Shown here piece after piece: positions 27,588-38,617 of a DNA stretch of 64,000 nucleotides; position 1 is the first letter of the stretch, and each line of letters starts with the position of its first letter. Position numbers and translations under genes: made by a program. The stretch is taken from positions 305,710-369,709 of the forward strand of contig NZ_RHQM01000002.1 of NCBI RefSeq assembly GCF_003935375.1, in the 5' to 3' direction. The stretch is from Stutzerimonas xanthomarina. Lineage in GTDB: Bacteria; Pseudomonadota; Gammaproteobacteria; Pseudomonadales; Pseudomonadaceae. A model generated the notes under the pieces. That model searched no databases and was not told the DNA's origin. It was given only the letters and a program-made list of their open reading frames with translations.

Positions 27588-27621
27588 AAAACGGGGTGGC
27601 GACCCTTCGGCCATCACCCCG
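27588..27621 (-). terminator. Terminator-like hairpin between surA and pdxA
   Basis: CGGGGTG (27592-27598) pairs with CACCCCG (27615-27621), with more pairing in the loop; the minus-strand transcript then reads TTTTC. Within an otherwise co-directional operon it may act as a partial terminator setting the surA to pdxA ratio. Confidence 0.6.
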
Positions 27622-27653
27622 CATTCCTGTTGCTTGTAGGTGTAGCGTGCAGC

Positions 27654-28961
27654 TTAGAGCTTGATCTCGACGTAGGCTTCGTCGCGGATCTGGCGTAACC
27701 ACGCCTGCAGCTCTTCGTCGTACTTGCGGTTGCGCAGCAGGCTCAGCGCCTGTTGCTCGCGGAACTGCTCACTGGCATCGGTCGCGCGGCGGCCGAGCAC
27801 CTCGAGGACGTGCCAGCCGTAGGGCGACTTGAACACCGGGGACAGCTCGCCGCTTGCCGTATTGGCCATGACTTCGCGGAACTCGGGCACCAGAGAGGCC
27901 GGGTCGATCCAGTTCAGGTCGCCGCCGTTGAGCGCCGAACCAGGGTCTTCGGAAAAGCTCTTGGCCAGCTCGGCGAAGTCTTCGCCAGCGCTGATGCGAT
28001 CACGCAGGCGTTGCACCAGCAGGCGGGCCTCTTCTTCGCTACGGATTGCGCTGGGCTTGATCAGGATGTGGCGGACATGCACTTCGTCGCGCACCTGCGT
28101 TTCGCCTCCGCGCTTCTCCAGCAGCTTTACCATGATGAAGCCTGGCGGCGTGCGGACCGGTTCGGTGACCTCGCCAACCGACAGCTCGCGCACGGCAGTA
28201 TCGAAGGGCGGTGGCAGCTGAGCCGCTTTGCGCCAGCCCATGTCGCCGCCTTCCAACGCGTTCTCGCTACCGGAGCGCGCGACGGCCAGGCGAGAGAAGT
28301 CTGCGCCCTGCTGAAGCTGCTGGTAGGTATCCATGGCAGCGCGTTCGGCGGCCTGGATGGTTGCGGAATCGGCAGCTTCTGGTACCGGGATGAGGATATT
28401 GGCCAGGTGGTATTCCTCGGACAATTGCAGCTTGCCGAGGTCGGAGGCCAGGAAGTTCTGCACTTCCTGGTTGGACACCTGAATGCGTTCCGCCACTCGA
28501 CGCTGACGCACGCGGCTGATGACCATCTCGCGACGGATCTGCTCGCGGGCCGTTTCCAGGCTCAGGCCGTCGCGCACCAGAGCTTCACGAAACTGCTCCG
28601 GCGACATGTTGTTGCGCTGGGCAATGGTGCCCATGGCCTGATTGAGTTCTTCATCGGAAATGCGTATGCCGGAGCGCTCACCGATCTGCAGCTGCAGGTT
28701 CTCGGTGATCAGGCGCTCCAGCACCTGCTGTTGCAGGACGTCCATGGGCGGCACATCGGCGCCGCGCTTGTCGATGGTCTGCTGAACTTCGCGAATGCGC
28801 TGTTCGAGCTGGCTTTGCATGATGACGTCGTTATCGACGATAGCCACCACGCGGTCGAGGGGTTGAACCTGGGCGAGGGCTGCAGGCGCGAGGCTCGCGC
28901 CGCTCAGCAGCAGAGCGCCGAGCGCGAGCGGGCGCAGTACTTCAGAAAGCTTGATCTTCAC
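27654..28961 (-). CDS. surA: Periplasmic chaperone / peptidyl-prolyl isomerase SurA
   Basis: 435 residues. A signal peptide ([22 protein letters not shown], cleaved after about residue 29) is followed by the SurA N-domain ([20 protein letters not shown]) and two parvulin domains starting near residues 175 and 285, for example [14 protein letters not shown]. It escorts unfolded outer-membrane proteins, notably LptD, through the periplasm. The GTG at 28959-28961 is chosen ([12 protein letters not shown]); another GTG two codons upstream is possible. Either start lies inside the end of lptD, so the two genes overlap by about 20 bases and are translationally coupled. Confidence 0.95.
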   Translation of the reverse strand: MKIKLSEVLRPLALGALLLSGASLAPAALAQVQPLDRVVAIVDNDVIMQSQLEQRIREVQQTIDKRGADVPPMDVLQQQVLERLITENLQLQIGERSGIRISDEELNQAMGTIAQRNNMSPEQFREALVRDGLSLETAREQIRREMVISRVRQRRVAERIQVSNQEVQNFLASDLGKLQLSEEYHLANILIPVPEAADSATIQAAERAAMDTYQQLQQGADFSRLAVARSGSENALEGGDMGWRKAAQLPPPFDTAVRELSVGEVTEPVRTPPGFIMVKLLEKRGGETQVRDEVHVRHILIKPSAIRSEEEARLLVQRLRDRISAGEDFAELAKSFSEDPGSALNGGDLNWIDPASLVPEFREVMANTASGELSPVFKSPYGWHVLEVLGRRATDASEQFREQQALSLLRNRKYDEELQAWLRQIRDEAYVEIKL

Positions 28962-31710
28962 GTTCACGGTAGCCTTGGATGCCTTCGTCGAGGAAAGTTT
29001 CGGTCGCATTGCCGACTACGCCGCCGAGCCCTTTGAGCACGATCTGCAGAAAGATGCCGTTATCCGGCTCGTCGTTGCGATCAGGGTTGAGGCTGGTCTC
29101 GTCGTAGTCGATCCAGTAGCGATTGATCAGGCGCAGTTTCCAGCAGCAGCTGTCGTACTCGAAGCCACCGAAGGCTTCCAGAGTACGGCTGCGGCTGTAG
29201 TCGTGCTGCCAGCGGGCGATGACGCTCCATTGCGGGACGATCGGCCAGATGACGGAGAAGTCATGCTGGTTGATCTTGTAATAGTCCTTGATGTACTCCG
29301 GCGTGCCGGGGGTGCCGTAATCGCCACCATAGGTCCACTCGCCAGTTGCCTGGTCGAAACGCATGTTGTCGTTGCGATAGCGATAGCCGACGTTGACGAT
29401 CTTGCCGGGATTGTCCGCTGGCTGGTAATGCCACATGGCACTGCCGGAGCGGGTGCTGTGGCTATCCGGATCCCAGTTGAAGGTCGAGGTGAAGCGCCAG
29501 TCGCGGTTGTAGCGATACATGTATTCCAGCGCATACGGCGATACGTCGGAGGTGGCGTTGGAGCGGGTGCGGTAGTCGATACCGCGCAGCTGCACCTTGC
29601 GATCCTCGAAGTAGAACGCCTGGCCGATGCTCAGGCGCTGGCGCTCGAAGCCGTTGGGCTCGACCCAACGACTGGTTACGCCAAGCGACACCTGGTTGGC
29701 ATCGCCGATACGGTCCTTGCCGGAAAAGCGGTTCTCGCGCCACAGCGAGGAGTAGCTGAAGCTGCTTTCGCCGGTATCGAAGAGCGGAATGTCGTCCTGA
29801 TCCTCCTCCGGAACATAGAGATAGAACAGGCGCGGTTCCAGTGTCTGGCGATAGTCCTTGCCGAACCATTGGGTGTCGCGGTCGAAGTACAGTCCGCTGT
29901 CCACGCTGAAGATCGGCACACTGCGATTCTGGCTGCTGTCGAACGATTCGTAGTTGGCCAGTGTGCTCTGGCCACGGTCATCCAGGTCCAGGTCGTACTG
30001 CGTATAGGCATATTTCAGCGAGGGCTTGAGGAAGCCCCACGACCAGTTCAGCGGCAGGCTGACGCCCGGCTCGAGATGTATGCGCTCGCCCTCGGCGCGC
30101 GTCAGGCCACGCAGGCGATCGTCGTACCACTGCTCTGGGTTGCCGTCTTCGTTGATGAAGTTGCCGTCGCGCAGGCTGCGCTGGAAGCTGACGAACTCGG
30201 TCTTGTAGGCGAAGTTCAGACCGCCTGGCTGGAACGGCAGGCGTCCATCCAGGGTTAGCTGCGGCAGTCGCTCATACGGGGTGATGTCGGCGACGGTGGC
30301 GCGCTCATAGGCGTGCATGTTGAGGCGTGCGGTATAGGTATTGCCGCGGTAGGTAAGCGTACCGCGCTGATCGAGGTGATCCGGCTGATCGATATCCAGA
30401 TTGGTGTCCAGATCCTGGAAGTAGTACGGATCGCTGAGATCGGTGTAGTCCACTTCGGCGAGCCAGCGCGAGTCCAGCCCGGTACGGTTCTGCCAGCTGT
30501 ACATCCAGCGCTGGTCTTCGTACTCGGACTGCAGTTCGCGGTCGTCGTTGCTGTCGTCCAGGTAAGCCGCGCCGAACTGGCCCTCGCTGCTGCGGGTCAG
30601 GTAGCGGAACTCGCCTTCCATCAGCAGGCCGCGGTCGGTCATCAGGTGCGGATACAGGGTCGCGTCGAAGTTCGGCGCCAGGTTGAAGTAATAGGGCGTC
30701 TGCAGCGAGAGGCCGGTATCGCTGGACGAGCCGATGCTCGGCGCGAGAAAGCCCGACTGGCGACGGTCGTCGATGGGGAAATGGATGTAGGGGGTGTAGA
30801 ACACCGGGACATCCTTGACCCGCAGTGTGACGTTGGTGGCCGAGCCGAAGCCCGTGGCCGGGTTCAGCGTGACGTTGTTGCCTTGCAGGTGCCAGCTGTT
30901 TTCGCCGGGCTCGCAGCTGGTGTAGGTACCGTCCTTGAGGCGAATGATCGCGGTCTCTTCACGCTTGGCGTATTGCGCGCTGCCACGCACCTTGCCGGAA
31001 TGCACGACGTACTCGGCGTTTTCCACCTTGGCTTCGCCGCTGTCGAGGAATATCTCGGCGCGATCGCCGACCAGCAATACATCGCGGTCGCGGAAGCGCA
31101 CATTGCCGGTCAGCTCGCCGCGATTTTCCAGCTGGTGCAGTCTGGCTTCGTCCGCCTCGACCTGAATGCTGCCCTGACGCAGCAACACGTCACCGGCTAG
31201 GGTGGCGACTTCCTGTTCCTGCTCGTAGCGGGTGGCTTTGGCCGACACATAGGTCGGCGCTTCGCTCATCGGGGTGGTGTCGAACTTGCCGGGACGGTCG
31301 GGCTCGACATAGGTACCGGCGCAGTAAGGACCGGTTTCGGCGAGTTGAGCCGGGGTCAGCTGCTCGCGCGGAACCCAGTCGAGATGGCTGTAATCGGCGC
31401 TGCGAGAGGCGAGGGCGCGGCCCTTGCTTTCGGTTACCAGCTTGGTCGTCGCCGTTGGCGCTTGCGCCTTGCTGCTCGTCGACTTGGCGGTGCTCGATGT
31501 GCTCACGGTGCTGCCGCTGTGTACCGGGCGCGGTGGCAGGGCCTGACTGGCTTCATTGGACGCGCAGTTCCAGCCGCCGGAGGCGTCGGGCTGGCAGGCG
31601 AACTGTTCGGCTGCGAAGACAAAAGGTACAGCTACCGGTTGCAATGCAAGCAGACCGCCAGTAACCAGTAGAGGGAATTTTTTACGAAACGCGGGGTATT
31701 TGACTGCCAT
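28942..31710 (-). CDS. lptD: LPS-assembly outer membrane protein LptD
   Basis: 922 residues, the long form typical of Pseudomonas. A signal peptide (residues ~10-33) precedes a Pro/Ser/Thr-rich linker and the OstA-type periplasmic domain ([22 protein letters not shown] near 175), then a large C-terminal beta-barrel of aromatic-rich alternating strands. With LptE it inserts lipopolysaccharide into the outer leaflet. It is the first gene of the lptD-surA-pdxA-rsmA-apaGH-glpE series and divergent from amgK. The ATG at 31708-31710 yields a normal signal sequence ([16 protein letters not shown]). Confidence 0.96.
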   Translation of the reverse strand: MAVKYPAFRKKFPLLVTGGLLALQPVAVPFVFAAEQFACQPDASGGWNCASNEASQALPPRPVHSGSTVSTSSTAKSTSSKAQAPTATTKLVTESKGRALASRSADYSHLDWVPREQLTPAQLAETGPYCAGTYVEPDRPGKFDTTPMSEAPTYVSAKATRYEQEQEVATLAGDVLLRQGSIQVEADEARLHQLENRGELTGNVRFRDRDVLLVGDRAEIFLDSGEAKVENAEYVVHSGKVRGSAQYAKREETAIIRLKDGTYTSCEPGENSWHLQGNNVTLNPATGFGSATNVTLRVKDVPVFYTPYIHFPIDDRRQSGFLAPSIGSSSDTGLSLQTPYYFNLAPNFDATLYPHLMTDRGLLMEGEFRYLTRSSEGQFGAAYLDDSNDDRELQSEYEDQRWMYSWQNRTGLDSRWLAEVDYTDLSDPYYFQDLDTNLDIDQPDHLDQRGTLTYRGNTYTARLNMHAYERATVADITPYERLPQLTLDGRLPFQPGGLNFAYKTEFVSFQRSLRDGNFINEDGNPEQWYDDRLRGLTRAEGERIHLEPGVSLPLNWSWGFLKPSLKYAYTQYDLDLDDRGQSTLANYESFDSSQNRSVPIFSVDSGLYFDRDTQWFGKDYRQTLEPRLFYLYVPEEDQDDIPLFDTGESSFSYSSLWRENRFSGKDRIGDANQVSLGVTSRWVEPNGFERQRLSIGQAFYFEDRKVQLRGIDYRTRSNATSDVSPYALEYMYRYNRDWRFTSTFNWDPDSHSTRSGSAMWHYQPADNPGKIVNVGYRYRNDNMRFDQATGEWTYGGDYGTPGTPEYIKDYYKINQHDFSVIWPIVPQWSVIARWQHDYSRSRTLEAFGGFEYDSCCWKLRLINRYWIDYDETSLNPDRNDEPDNGIFLQIVLKGLGGVVGNATETFLDEGIQGYREREDQAF

Positions 31711-31766
31711 CTTGTTTTTTGGTCCGTGCTTGCGGCGAGCCATCGGCCGGCTGGGCCGCACGCCTC

Positions 31767-31795
31767 TCGATGGGCTGAGAAAGATGCAGGATAAT
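31767..31795 (+). promoter_or_regulatory. Candidate promoter for amgK-murU
   Basis: TCGATG (31767-31772) and GATAAT (31790-31795) are 17 bases apart. Initiation near 31802 would lie at or after the first in-frame ATG (31801), which supports the downstream ATG at 31840 as the amgK start. Confidence 0.5.
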
Positions 31796-31839
31796 AAAGC
31801 ATGACCCGCCTATCGGCTAGCGCCGTGGAGACCCCCTGG

Positions 31840-33527
<1,688 letters not shown>

Positions 33528-33528
33528 C

Positions 33529-34296
33529 ATGTTCTGGCCCATCACGCTGTTGGGGCTGCTGATCGGCTGGTTGCTGGCCAGCATTCCGGGGGCTTTGCTC
33601 GGCGGTCTGCTGGGTCAGGTGCTCGATCGTCGTCTGGGACTCGATTCCTGGGCCAGCCTGCGTGCGCGCCTGGCCGGCAAGCCGGTGCTGCAAGGCCGGA
33701 ATTTGCTGTTCTTTCTGTTGGGGCGTCTGGCCAAGAGTGGCGGTCGCGTGAGCCCGGCGCATATCCAGGCCGCACGTGACGAGATGCGCCGGCAGGGGCT
33801 CGATGCTGCCGCGCAGCAGCAGGCCATCGCCGCCTTCAACCGCGGCAAGTCGAGCGGTGACGGCCTGCGCGATACCCTGCAACGGCTGCGCAGCCAGCGC
33901 GAGGAAAGCCGCCGCCTGATCCAGGCCTGCTGGCGCATGGCACGTGCGCAGGGAAGCATGGGCGCACGCGAGCACGAGCTGGTGCTGCTCTGGGGCAAGT
34001 GGCTGGGTTGGGATGCTGCCGAGGTGGCCGCGCTCGATCCGGGCGCGACCCGACGCAAGGAGGCGCCGGCCGGTCGGGGTGGTGCTTACGAGCAGGCCAT
34101 GCAGCTGCTGGGTGTGCGTCCGGATACCGACCCGCAGCTGATCAAGCGCGCTTATCGGCGCCTGCTGAGCAAGCACCATCCGGACAAGCAGGCGGGGGCT
34201 GGTGCGAATGCCGCCCAGGTGCGCGACGCCACCGAGCGCACCCGCGAGCTGCACAGTGCCTACGCATTGATTCGCGAGCGCCGCGGCTTTCGCTGA
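33529..34296 (+). CDS. djlA: DjlA-like membrane co-chaperone (TerB + J domain)
   Basis: 255 residues. An N-terminal membrane segment (FWPITLLGLLIGWLLASIPG) is followed by a TerB-like helical domain (residues ~55-160) and a C-terminal J domain (~188-255) with YRRLLSKHHPDKQ; the essential HPD tripeptide is present. DjlA proteins sit in the inner membrane and stimulate DnaK. It starts one base after the murU stop, so amgK-murU-djlA probably form one transcript, and it converges with the DUF3530 gene. Confidence 0.92.
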   Translation: MFWPITLLGLLIGWLLASIPGALLGGLLGQVLDRRLGLDSWASLRARLAGKPVLQGRNLLFFLLGRLAKSGGRVSPAHIQAARDEMRRQGLDAAAQQQAIAAFNRGKSSGDGLRDTLQRLRSQREESRRLIQACWRMARAQGSMGAREHELVLLWGKWLGWDAAEVAALDPGATRRKEAPAGRGGAYEQAMQLLGVRPDTDPQLIKRAYRRLLSKHHPDKQAGAGANAAQVRDATERTRELHSAYALIRERRGFR

Positions 34297-34303
34297 GCGG
34301 GCG

Positions 34304-35329
34304 TCACTGTGGCGGCTTGCGCTCCAGCCAGCCCCGCACGCGACGCACCAGTTGTTCCTGTTCGGTATTGCGGTCACCGGTCAGACCTGGCAGTGCGACC
34401 AGGCGGTAGTCCGGGTGCCCGGCACGGCGCGCTGCATTGCGCCGTTGCAGTGCCTGCTGATTTGCGGCTGCTCGGGTGCCCGTATAGAAGTCGCCGATGG
34501 CGGCGGGTAGCGTTGCGAGATGGCTCTCCAGCGGCTGTTCCGCCTGCAACGGTGCGCGTGGATCGATCACCACCAGTTGCCCGACATCCTTTGGCTGAAG
34601 CTGTGCCAGGTACTGGCTCGCCCAGTAGGCGCCGGTGCCATGGCCGATCAGAACAATCGTCGACGCCTGCAGGGTGCGCGCATGCTCGATGGCCGCATCC
34701 AGGCGCGCCAGCATGCGCTCGGCATGAGTTGGTGGCGGCGTGTCCTGCTCGGCTTGTGGCGGCGTAGATTCGTCGTTGTCCGTGGCTGCCGTCTGCTCAG
34801 GCAGGTAGCCCGCCGAAGTGGTTTGCGCCGCGGCCGGCTGGGTATCGGTGGCGTCAGGCTCAGCGTTTTCTTCCGTTTCGGGCTTCTCTTCCGCAGCCGG
34901 GGCTTCTGGCGTTGGCGGCCGCGGGCCAGGGCTAAGCGCCGGATCAGCGGGTGTCAGGCTGAGGGTATGCCAGCCATGTTCGGGAAGGCCGCGCCGTAGC
35001 GGGCCGATTGCGCGTGGCCAATCGGCGGTTTCGCCTTCGCTCGGCATAATGACGAGCACGCCGCGGGCCTTCGCAGTATTGGCCGGGTGCCAGAGCGCGA
35101 GGAATTTGTCCTCGTCGCCGAGCTGCAGCTGGGCGGCGGCCTCGAGCTGTCGTTGCAGCCCTGCGGCCAGCGCCTCGCTACGAGTTTGTGGCGATGGTCG
35201 TGGCGTTGCTGCTGGCTCCTCCGCCGGTGCTTCCTGAGGCGCCTCCGGTTCCTGCGCCGCTGCGATGTACGGCACGCCGCCGCCAAGCGCGACGCCGAAC
35301 AAAAGCACGAAAGCAGACAAGCGACGCAT
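34304..35329 (-). CDS. DUF3530 family periplasmic protein, alpha/beta-hydrolase-like without catalytic Ser
   Basis: 341 residues. A signal peptide (MRRLSAFVLLFGVALGGG...AAAQ) leads to two low-complexity acidic/Pro/Ala stretches (residues ~27-48 and ~130-200). The fold looks like an alpha/beta hydrolase: RGVLVIMPSEGETADWP and STIVLIGHGTGAYWASQYL. The nucleophile elbow reads GHGTG where hydrolases have GxSxG, so a Ser-based esterase activity is not expected. It is divergent from the agtS-like gene and convergent with djlA. Function unknown. Confidence 0.85.
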   Translation of the reverse strand: MRRLSAFVLLFGVALGGGVPYIAAAQEPEAPQEAPAEEPAATPRPSPQTRSEALAAGLQRQLEAAAQLQLGDEDKFLALWHPANTAKARGVLVIMPSEGETADWPRAIGPLRRGLPEHGWHTLSLTPADPALSPGPRPPTPEAPAAEEKPETEENAEPDATDTQPAAAQTTSAGYLPEQTAATDNDESTPPQAEQDTPPPTHAERMLARLDAAIEHARTLQASTIVLIGHGTGAYWASQYLAQLQPKDVGQLVVIDPRAPLQAEQPLESHLATLPAAIGDFYTGTRAAANQQALQRRNAARRAGHPDYRLVALPGLTGDRNTEQEQLVRRVRGWLERKPPQ

Positions 35330-35425
35330 GGATTGTCTCCGCTATGGATGCCGGTACCACGCTGGCGCCGGCAGGGGTTATGCATTACAACAGCGTGTCG
35401 GCACGCCCATCAATTGCGTGAATAT

Positions 35426-37843
35426 ATGCTCGCCTCAACCCTGCGTTTCCTTCTCCTCATTAGCTTCATGCTGCCTTTAGCGGCCAGTGCCGTGACGCTC
35501 GACGACGACAGCCGTGCCTGGCTGGAGCAGCATCCGGAGTGGCGTGTGGGGGTGGTGATGGGCGCGCCCTATGCCGAGTATGACCAGCGCCAGCGGCGCC
35601 TGTCAGGCTTTCATGTGCAGCTGATGGAGCATCTGGCGGACGATCTCGGCGTTCGCCTGCACTGGCGCCGCTTCGCTGACGAAGACACGCTGGAAAAGGC
35701 CGCCCGCGAGGGCCTGATCGATGTGGCGCCGGGCCTGCGCCAGACGCCGGCTGGCCTGCGGCTGTGGCGCTACAGCGATCCCTTCCTGCGCATTCCGCGT
35801 TTGCTCGTCGGTGATCGCGGCGGTCCGCGCGCCATCGACCTGGAGTACCTGCACCCGAGCGAACTGGTTTCCGCCGTCGGGCCGGGACCGATCACCGAGT
35901 TTCTTGCCAGCAACTATCCCAATATCACCGTGCTGACGGCGACCAGTCAGGCCGATGCGCTGCGTCAGGTGCTGGAAGCCAAGGCCAGCTATGCCGTGAT
36001 CGACGAGCCGGTGTTCGCGCGGCTGTCGCAGCAGGTGGAGTACGACTCGCTGGCCGTAGTCGGTGATCTGGGCAACCCGCAGCTGCTGCGTATTGCGTCG
36101 CGGCGTGACAGCCCCGAACTCGCTGCCGTGCTCGATACGGCGCTGCGGCAATTTCCGGCCCGGGAATTCAGTCAGTTGCAGGAGCAGTGGCTCAAGACCC
36201 GCAGCATCGACCTGGGCCGTGAGGTCAGCTACTGGCGCAGTCTCAGCCTGCTGCTCGGCGTCCTGCTACTGGCCTGCCTGCTGATGCTGGCCTGGCAGCG
36301 CCGCCAGCACGGCCTGCTGGAAAGTCGGCTGAAGACCGCCCGCCGCGACATCGAGCTGCGCGAGGCGGCCGAGGAAGCACAGCGACTGACCCAGTTCTGT
36401 CTCGATCACAGCACCGTCGGCATCCTCTGGCTCAACTGGGACAGCCGCGTGCGCTACGCCAACCAGGCGGCCGAGGTGCTGCTCGGGCATGCCTCCGGCG
36501 GATTGCTCGATCACCCGCTGGAAACCTTCGACCCGGCGCTGGGCATGGATGCCTGGCTGGCGCGCTGGCGCGCCGCACGCACCGGCGAAGACGACCGCCA
36601 GGTGCACGAATGCGAATGGCTGCGCGCTGACGGCCAGCGCTTTCCGGCGGCGGTCACCTACAGCTTCCTGCGTTTCGGCAGTCGCGAATACCTGGTGGTC
36701 TTCCTTGCCGACATCACCGAGCGGCGTCGCGCCAGCGCCCAGTTGCAGGAAAGCGAAGCGCGGCTCAAGGCCATGGCCGGCAACGTGCCGGGGCTGGTGT
36801 TCCGCCTGGAGCGCGACGGGCCGCAGGCGCCGGTTCGGGTCGCCTATATCAGCGAAGCCAGCCAGCGCCTGGTTGGCTATTCCGCCGAGCGCCTGTTGCA
36901 GCCGGGGCAGGGCATCCGCAGCCTGGTGCACGCCGATGACGAGGCCGGCTACTGGGCCAGCCAGCAGCTGGCACTGGAGAAAAGCCAGGACTGGCGCTGG
37001 CAGGGGCGCATCCTCAATCGCGACGGCGAGGTGCGCTGGGCCGATATCCGCGCCTCGGTGCGCGGCCAGCCGGATGGCCGCCAGGTATGGGACGGCATCG
37101 TCTGGGATATCACCGACAACAAGCGCATCGAGCTGGAGCTGGATGCCTCGCGCGCGCAGTTGCGCGAGCTGGCCGCGCACCTGGAGACCGTGCGCGAGGA
37201 GGAGAAGGCGCATATCGCCCGCGAAGTGCACGACGAGCTGGGCCAGGTGCTGACCGTACTCAAGCTGGAAACCTCGATGTGCGAGCTGGGCTTCGCCGAC
37301 CTTGATCCGGCCCTGGCGCAGCGGCTGGAGAGCATGAAGCGGCTGATCGCCCAGCTGTTCCAGCGGGTGCGTGATGTCGCTACCGCGCTGCGCCCGCCGA
37401 TTCTCGATGCCGGCATCGCCTCGGCCGTGGAGTGGCAGGCGCGGCGCTTCGAGGAGCGCAGCGGCGTGGCTTGTCTGGTCGAAGTGCCGGAATGCCTGCC
37501 GTTGCTGGGTAACGCGAAGGCCATCGGCCTGTTCCGCATTCTTCAGGAGTCGCTGACCAACGTGATGCGTCACGCCCAGGCGCAGACGGTCAGCGTGCAG
37601 TTACTGCTCGAAGGCAACATGCTCTGTCTGCGCGTCAGCGACGATGGTTGCGGTTTTCCTGTGGCCGCGCGCGGTGCCGGCAGTTCGTTTGGCCTGGTCG
37701 GTATGCGCGAGCGGGTGCAGATGCTCGGCGGGCAACTGATAATCGACAGCCAGCCCGGCGAGGGCACCACCATCACGGCGCGGGTTCCACTGGACCCGGT
37801 GCCGCTTCCATCAGCCGCAAGCACTGGAGCATTGCCGACATGA
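35426..37843 (+). CDS. agtS: Hybrid periplasmic-sensor histidine kinase (AgtS-like)
   Basis: 805 residues. Signal-like N-terminus (LASTLRFLLLISFMLPLAASA), a solute-binding-protein family 3 sensor domain in the periplasm (~25-265), a membrane helix (SLLLGVLLLACLLMLAW, ~275-291), two PAS/PAC domains (~325-440 and ~450-570), then HisKA_3 with REVHDELGQ (His602) and a HATPase domain (FRILQESLTNVMRHA, VSDDGCGF). The position next to the transporter matches AgtS of P. aeruginosa, which answers to GABA, 5-aminovalerate and glutamate. It overlaps the regulator gene by ATGA. The ATG has no clear Shine-Dalgarno. Ligand specificity is inferred. Confidence 0.85.
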   Translation: MLASTLRFLLLISFMLPLAASAVTLDDDSRAWLEQHPEWRVGVVMGAPYAEYDQRQRRLSGFHVQLMEHLADDLGVRLHWRRFADEDTLEKAAREGLIDVAPGLRQTPAGLRLWRYSDPFLRIPRLLVGDRGGPRAIDLEYLHPSELVSAVGPGPITEFLASNYPNITVLTATSQADALRQVLEAKASYAVIDEPVFARLSQQVEYDSLAVVGDLGNPQLLRIASRRDSPELAAVLDTALRQFPAREFSQLQEQWLKTRSIDLGREVSYWRSLSLLLGVLLLACLLMLAWQRRQHGLLESRLKTARRDIELREAAEEAQRLTQFCLDHSTVGILWLNWDSRVRYANQAAEVLLGHASGGLLDHPLETFDPALGMDAWLARWRAARTGEDDRQVHECEWLRADGQRFPAAVTYSFLRFGSREYLVVFLADITERRRASAQLQESEARLKAMAGNVPGLVFRLERDGPQAPVRVAYISEASQRLVGYSAERLLQPGQGIRSLVHADDEAGYWASQQLALEKSQDWRWQGRILNRDGEVRWADIRASVRGQPDGRQVWDGIVWDITDNKRIELELDASRAQLRELAAHLETVREEEKAHIAREVHDELGQVLTVLKLETSMCELGFADLDPALAQRLESMKRLIAQLFQRVRDVATALRPPILDAGIASAVEWQARRFEERSGVACLVEVPECLPLLGNAKAIGLFRILQESLTNVMRHAQAQTVSVQLLLEGNMLCLRVSDDGCGFPVAARGAGSSFGLVGMRERVQMLGGQLIIDSQPGEGTTITARVPLDPVPLPSAASTGALPT

Positions 37844-38469
37844 TCAGGGTCATGGTCGCCGAAGATCACACCATCGTCCGCGAGGGCATCAAGCAGCTGA
37901 TCGGCATGGCGCGTGACATGCAGGTGGTCGGCGAGGCTGCCAATGGCCAGCAGTTGCTCGACCAGTTGCGCCAGATCAGTTGCGATGTGGTCCTGCTGGA
38001 CATCTCCATGCCCGGCGTCAACGGCCTTGAGGCGATTCCACGGATTCGCGCGCTGAACCAGCCGCCGGCGGTACTGGTGCTGTCGATGCACGACGAAGCG
38101 CAGATGGCGGCGCGGGCGCTGAAGATCGGCGCTGCCGGCTACGCGACCAAGGACAGCGAGCCAGCGCTACTGCTTACCGCCCTGCGCAAGGTCGCCGGTG
38201 GTGGGCGCTATATCGACCCGGCGCTGGCCGACCGCATGGTCTTCGAGGTTGGCCTGACCGATTCGCGGCCGCCCCATGCATTGCTTTCCGAGCGCGAATA
38301 CTCGGTGTTCGAACGGCTGGTGCAGGGCGATTCGGTAAACGACATCGCCGGCAAGCTGGCGCTGAGCAGCAAGACCATCAGCACCCACAAGGCCCGCCTG
38401 ATGCAGAAGCTGGCGGCGCATTCGGTGGCCGATCTGGTGCGCTACGCCATGGAACACAAGCTGGTCTGA
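37840..38469 (+). CDS. agtR: LuxR/NarL-type response regulator (AgtR-like)
   Basis: 209 residues. The receiver domain (1-120) has VAEDHTIVREG, phospho-acceptor Asp54 in VVLLDISMPG, and Lys in YATKDSE. A C-terminal LuxR helix-turn-helix (~145-205) contains LSEREYSVFERLVQGDSVNDIA and LSSKTISTHKARL. It would be phosphorylated by the overlapping sensor kinase and activate the adjacent transporter operon. The inverted repeat 22 bases after its stop is a candidate binding site. Confidence 0.87.
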   Translation: MIRVMVAEDHTIVREGIKQLIGMARDMQVVGEAANGQQLLDQLRQISCDVVLLDISMPGVNGLEAIPRIRALNQPPAVLVLSMHDEAQMAARALKIGAAGYATKDSEPALLLTALRKVAGGGRYIDPALADRMVFEVGLTDSRPPHALLSEREYSVFERLVQGDSVNDIAGKLALSSKTISTHKARLMQKLAAHSVADLVRYAMEHKLV

Positions 38470-38490
38470 GCACCAGCCACCGACCCGCCG

Positions 38491-38508
38491 TGTAGGGCGT
38501 TCCCTACA
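38491..38508. promoter_or_regulatory. Candidate operator upstream of the agt transporter operon
   Basis: TGTAGGG-CGTT-CCCTACA is a perfect 7-bp inverted repeat in the 148-base gap between agtR and agtA, 110 bases before the agtA start. LuxR-type regulators bind such short inverted repeats, so it may be the AgtR site; the stem could equally be a small agtR terminator, although no T-run follows. Confidence 0.45.
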
Positions 38509-38617
38509 AGCGACTCTCCCTAACGCCTAGGCCAATCGCTCCGCTGTACCGATTTTTCCCCCGCCGCTGCGCTTCTACGCTGTGGCCACGGTTCAACGGT
38601 TACGCAGGTGCAGCAGC

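Noticed and set aside
31801..31839. Upstream ATG as start of amgK
   Set aside because: It lies about where transcription should begin, adds 13 residues not typical of AmgK, and lacks a ribosome-binding site.
36266..37573. Minus-strand open frame of 435 codons opposite the sensor kinase
   Set aside because: The plus strand carries all histidine kinase motifs; this is a GC-bias shadow.
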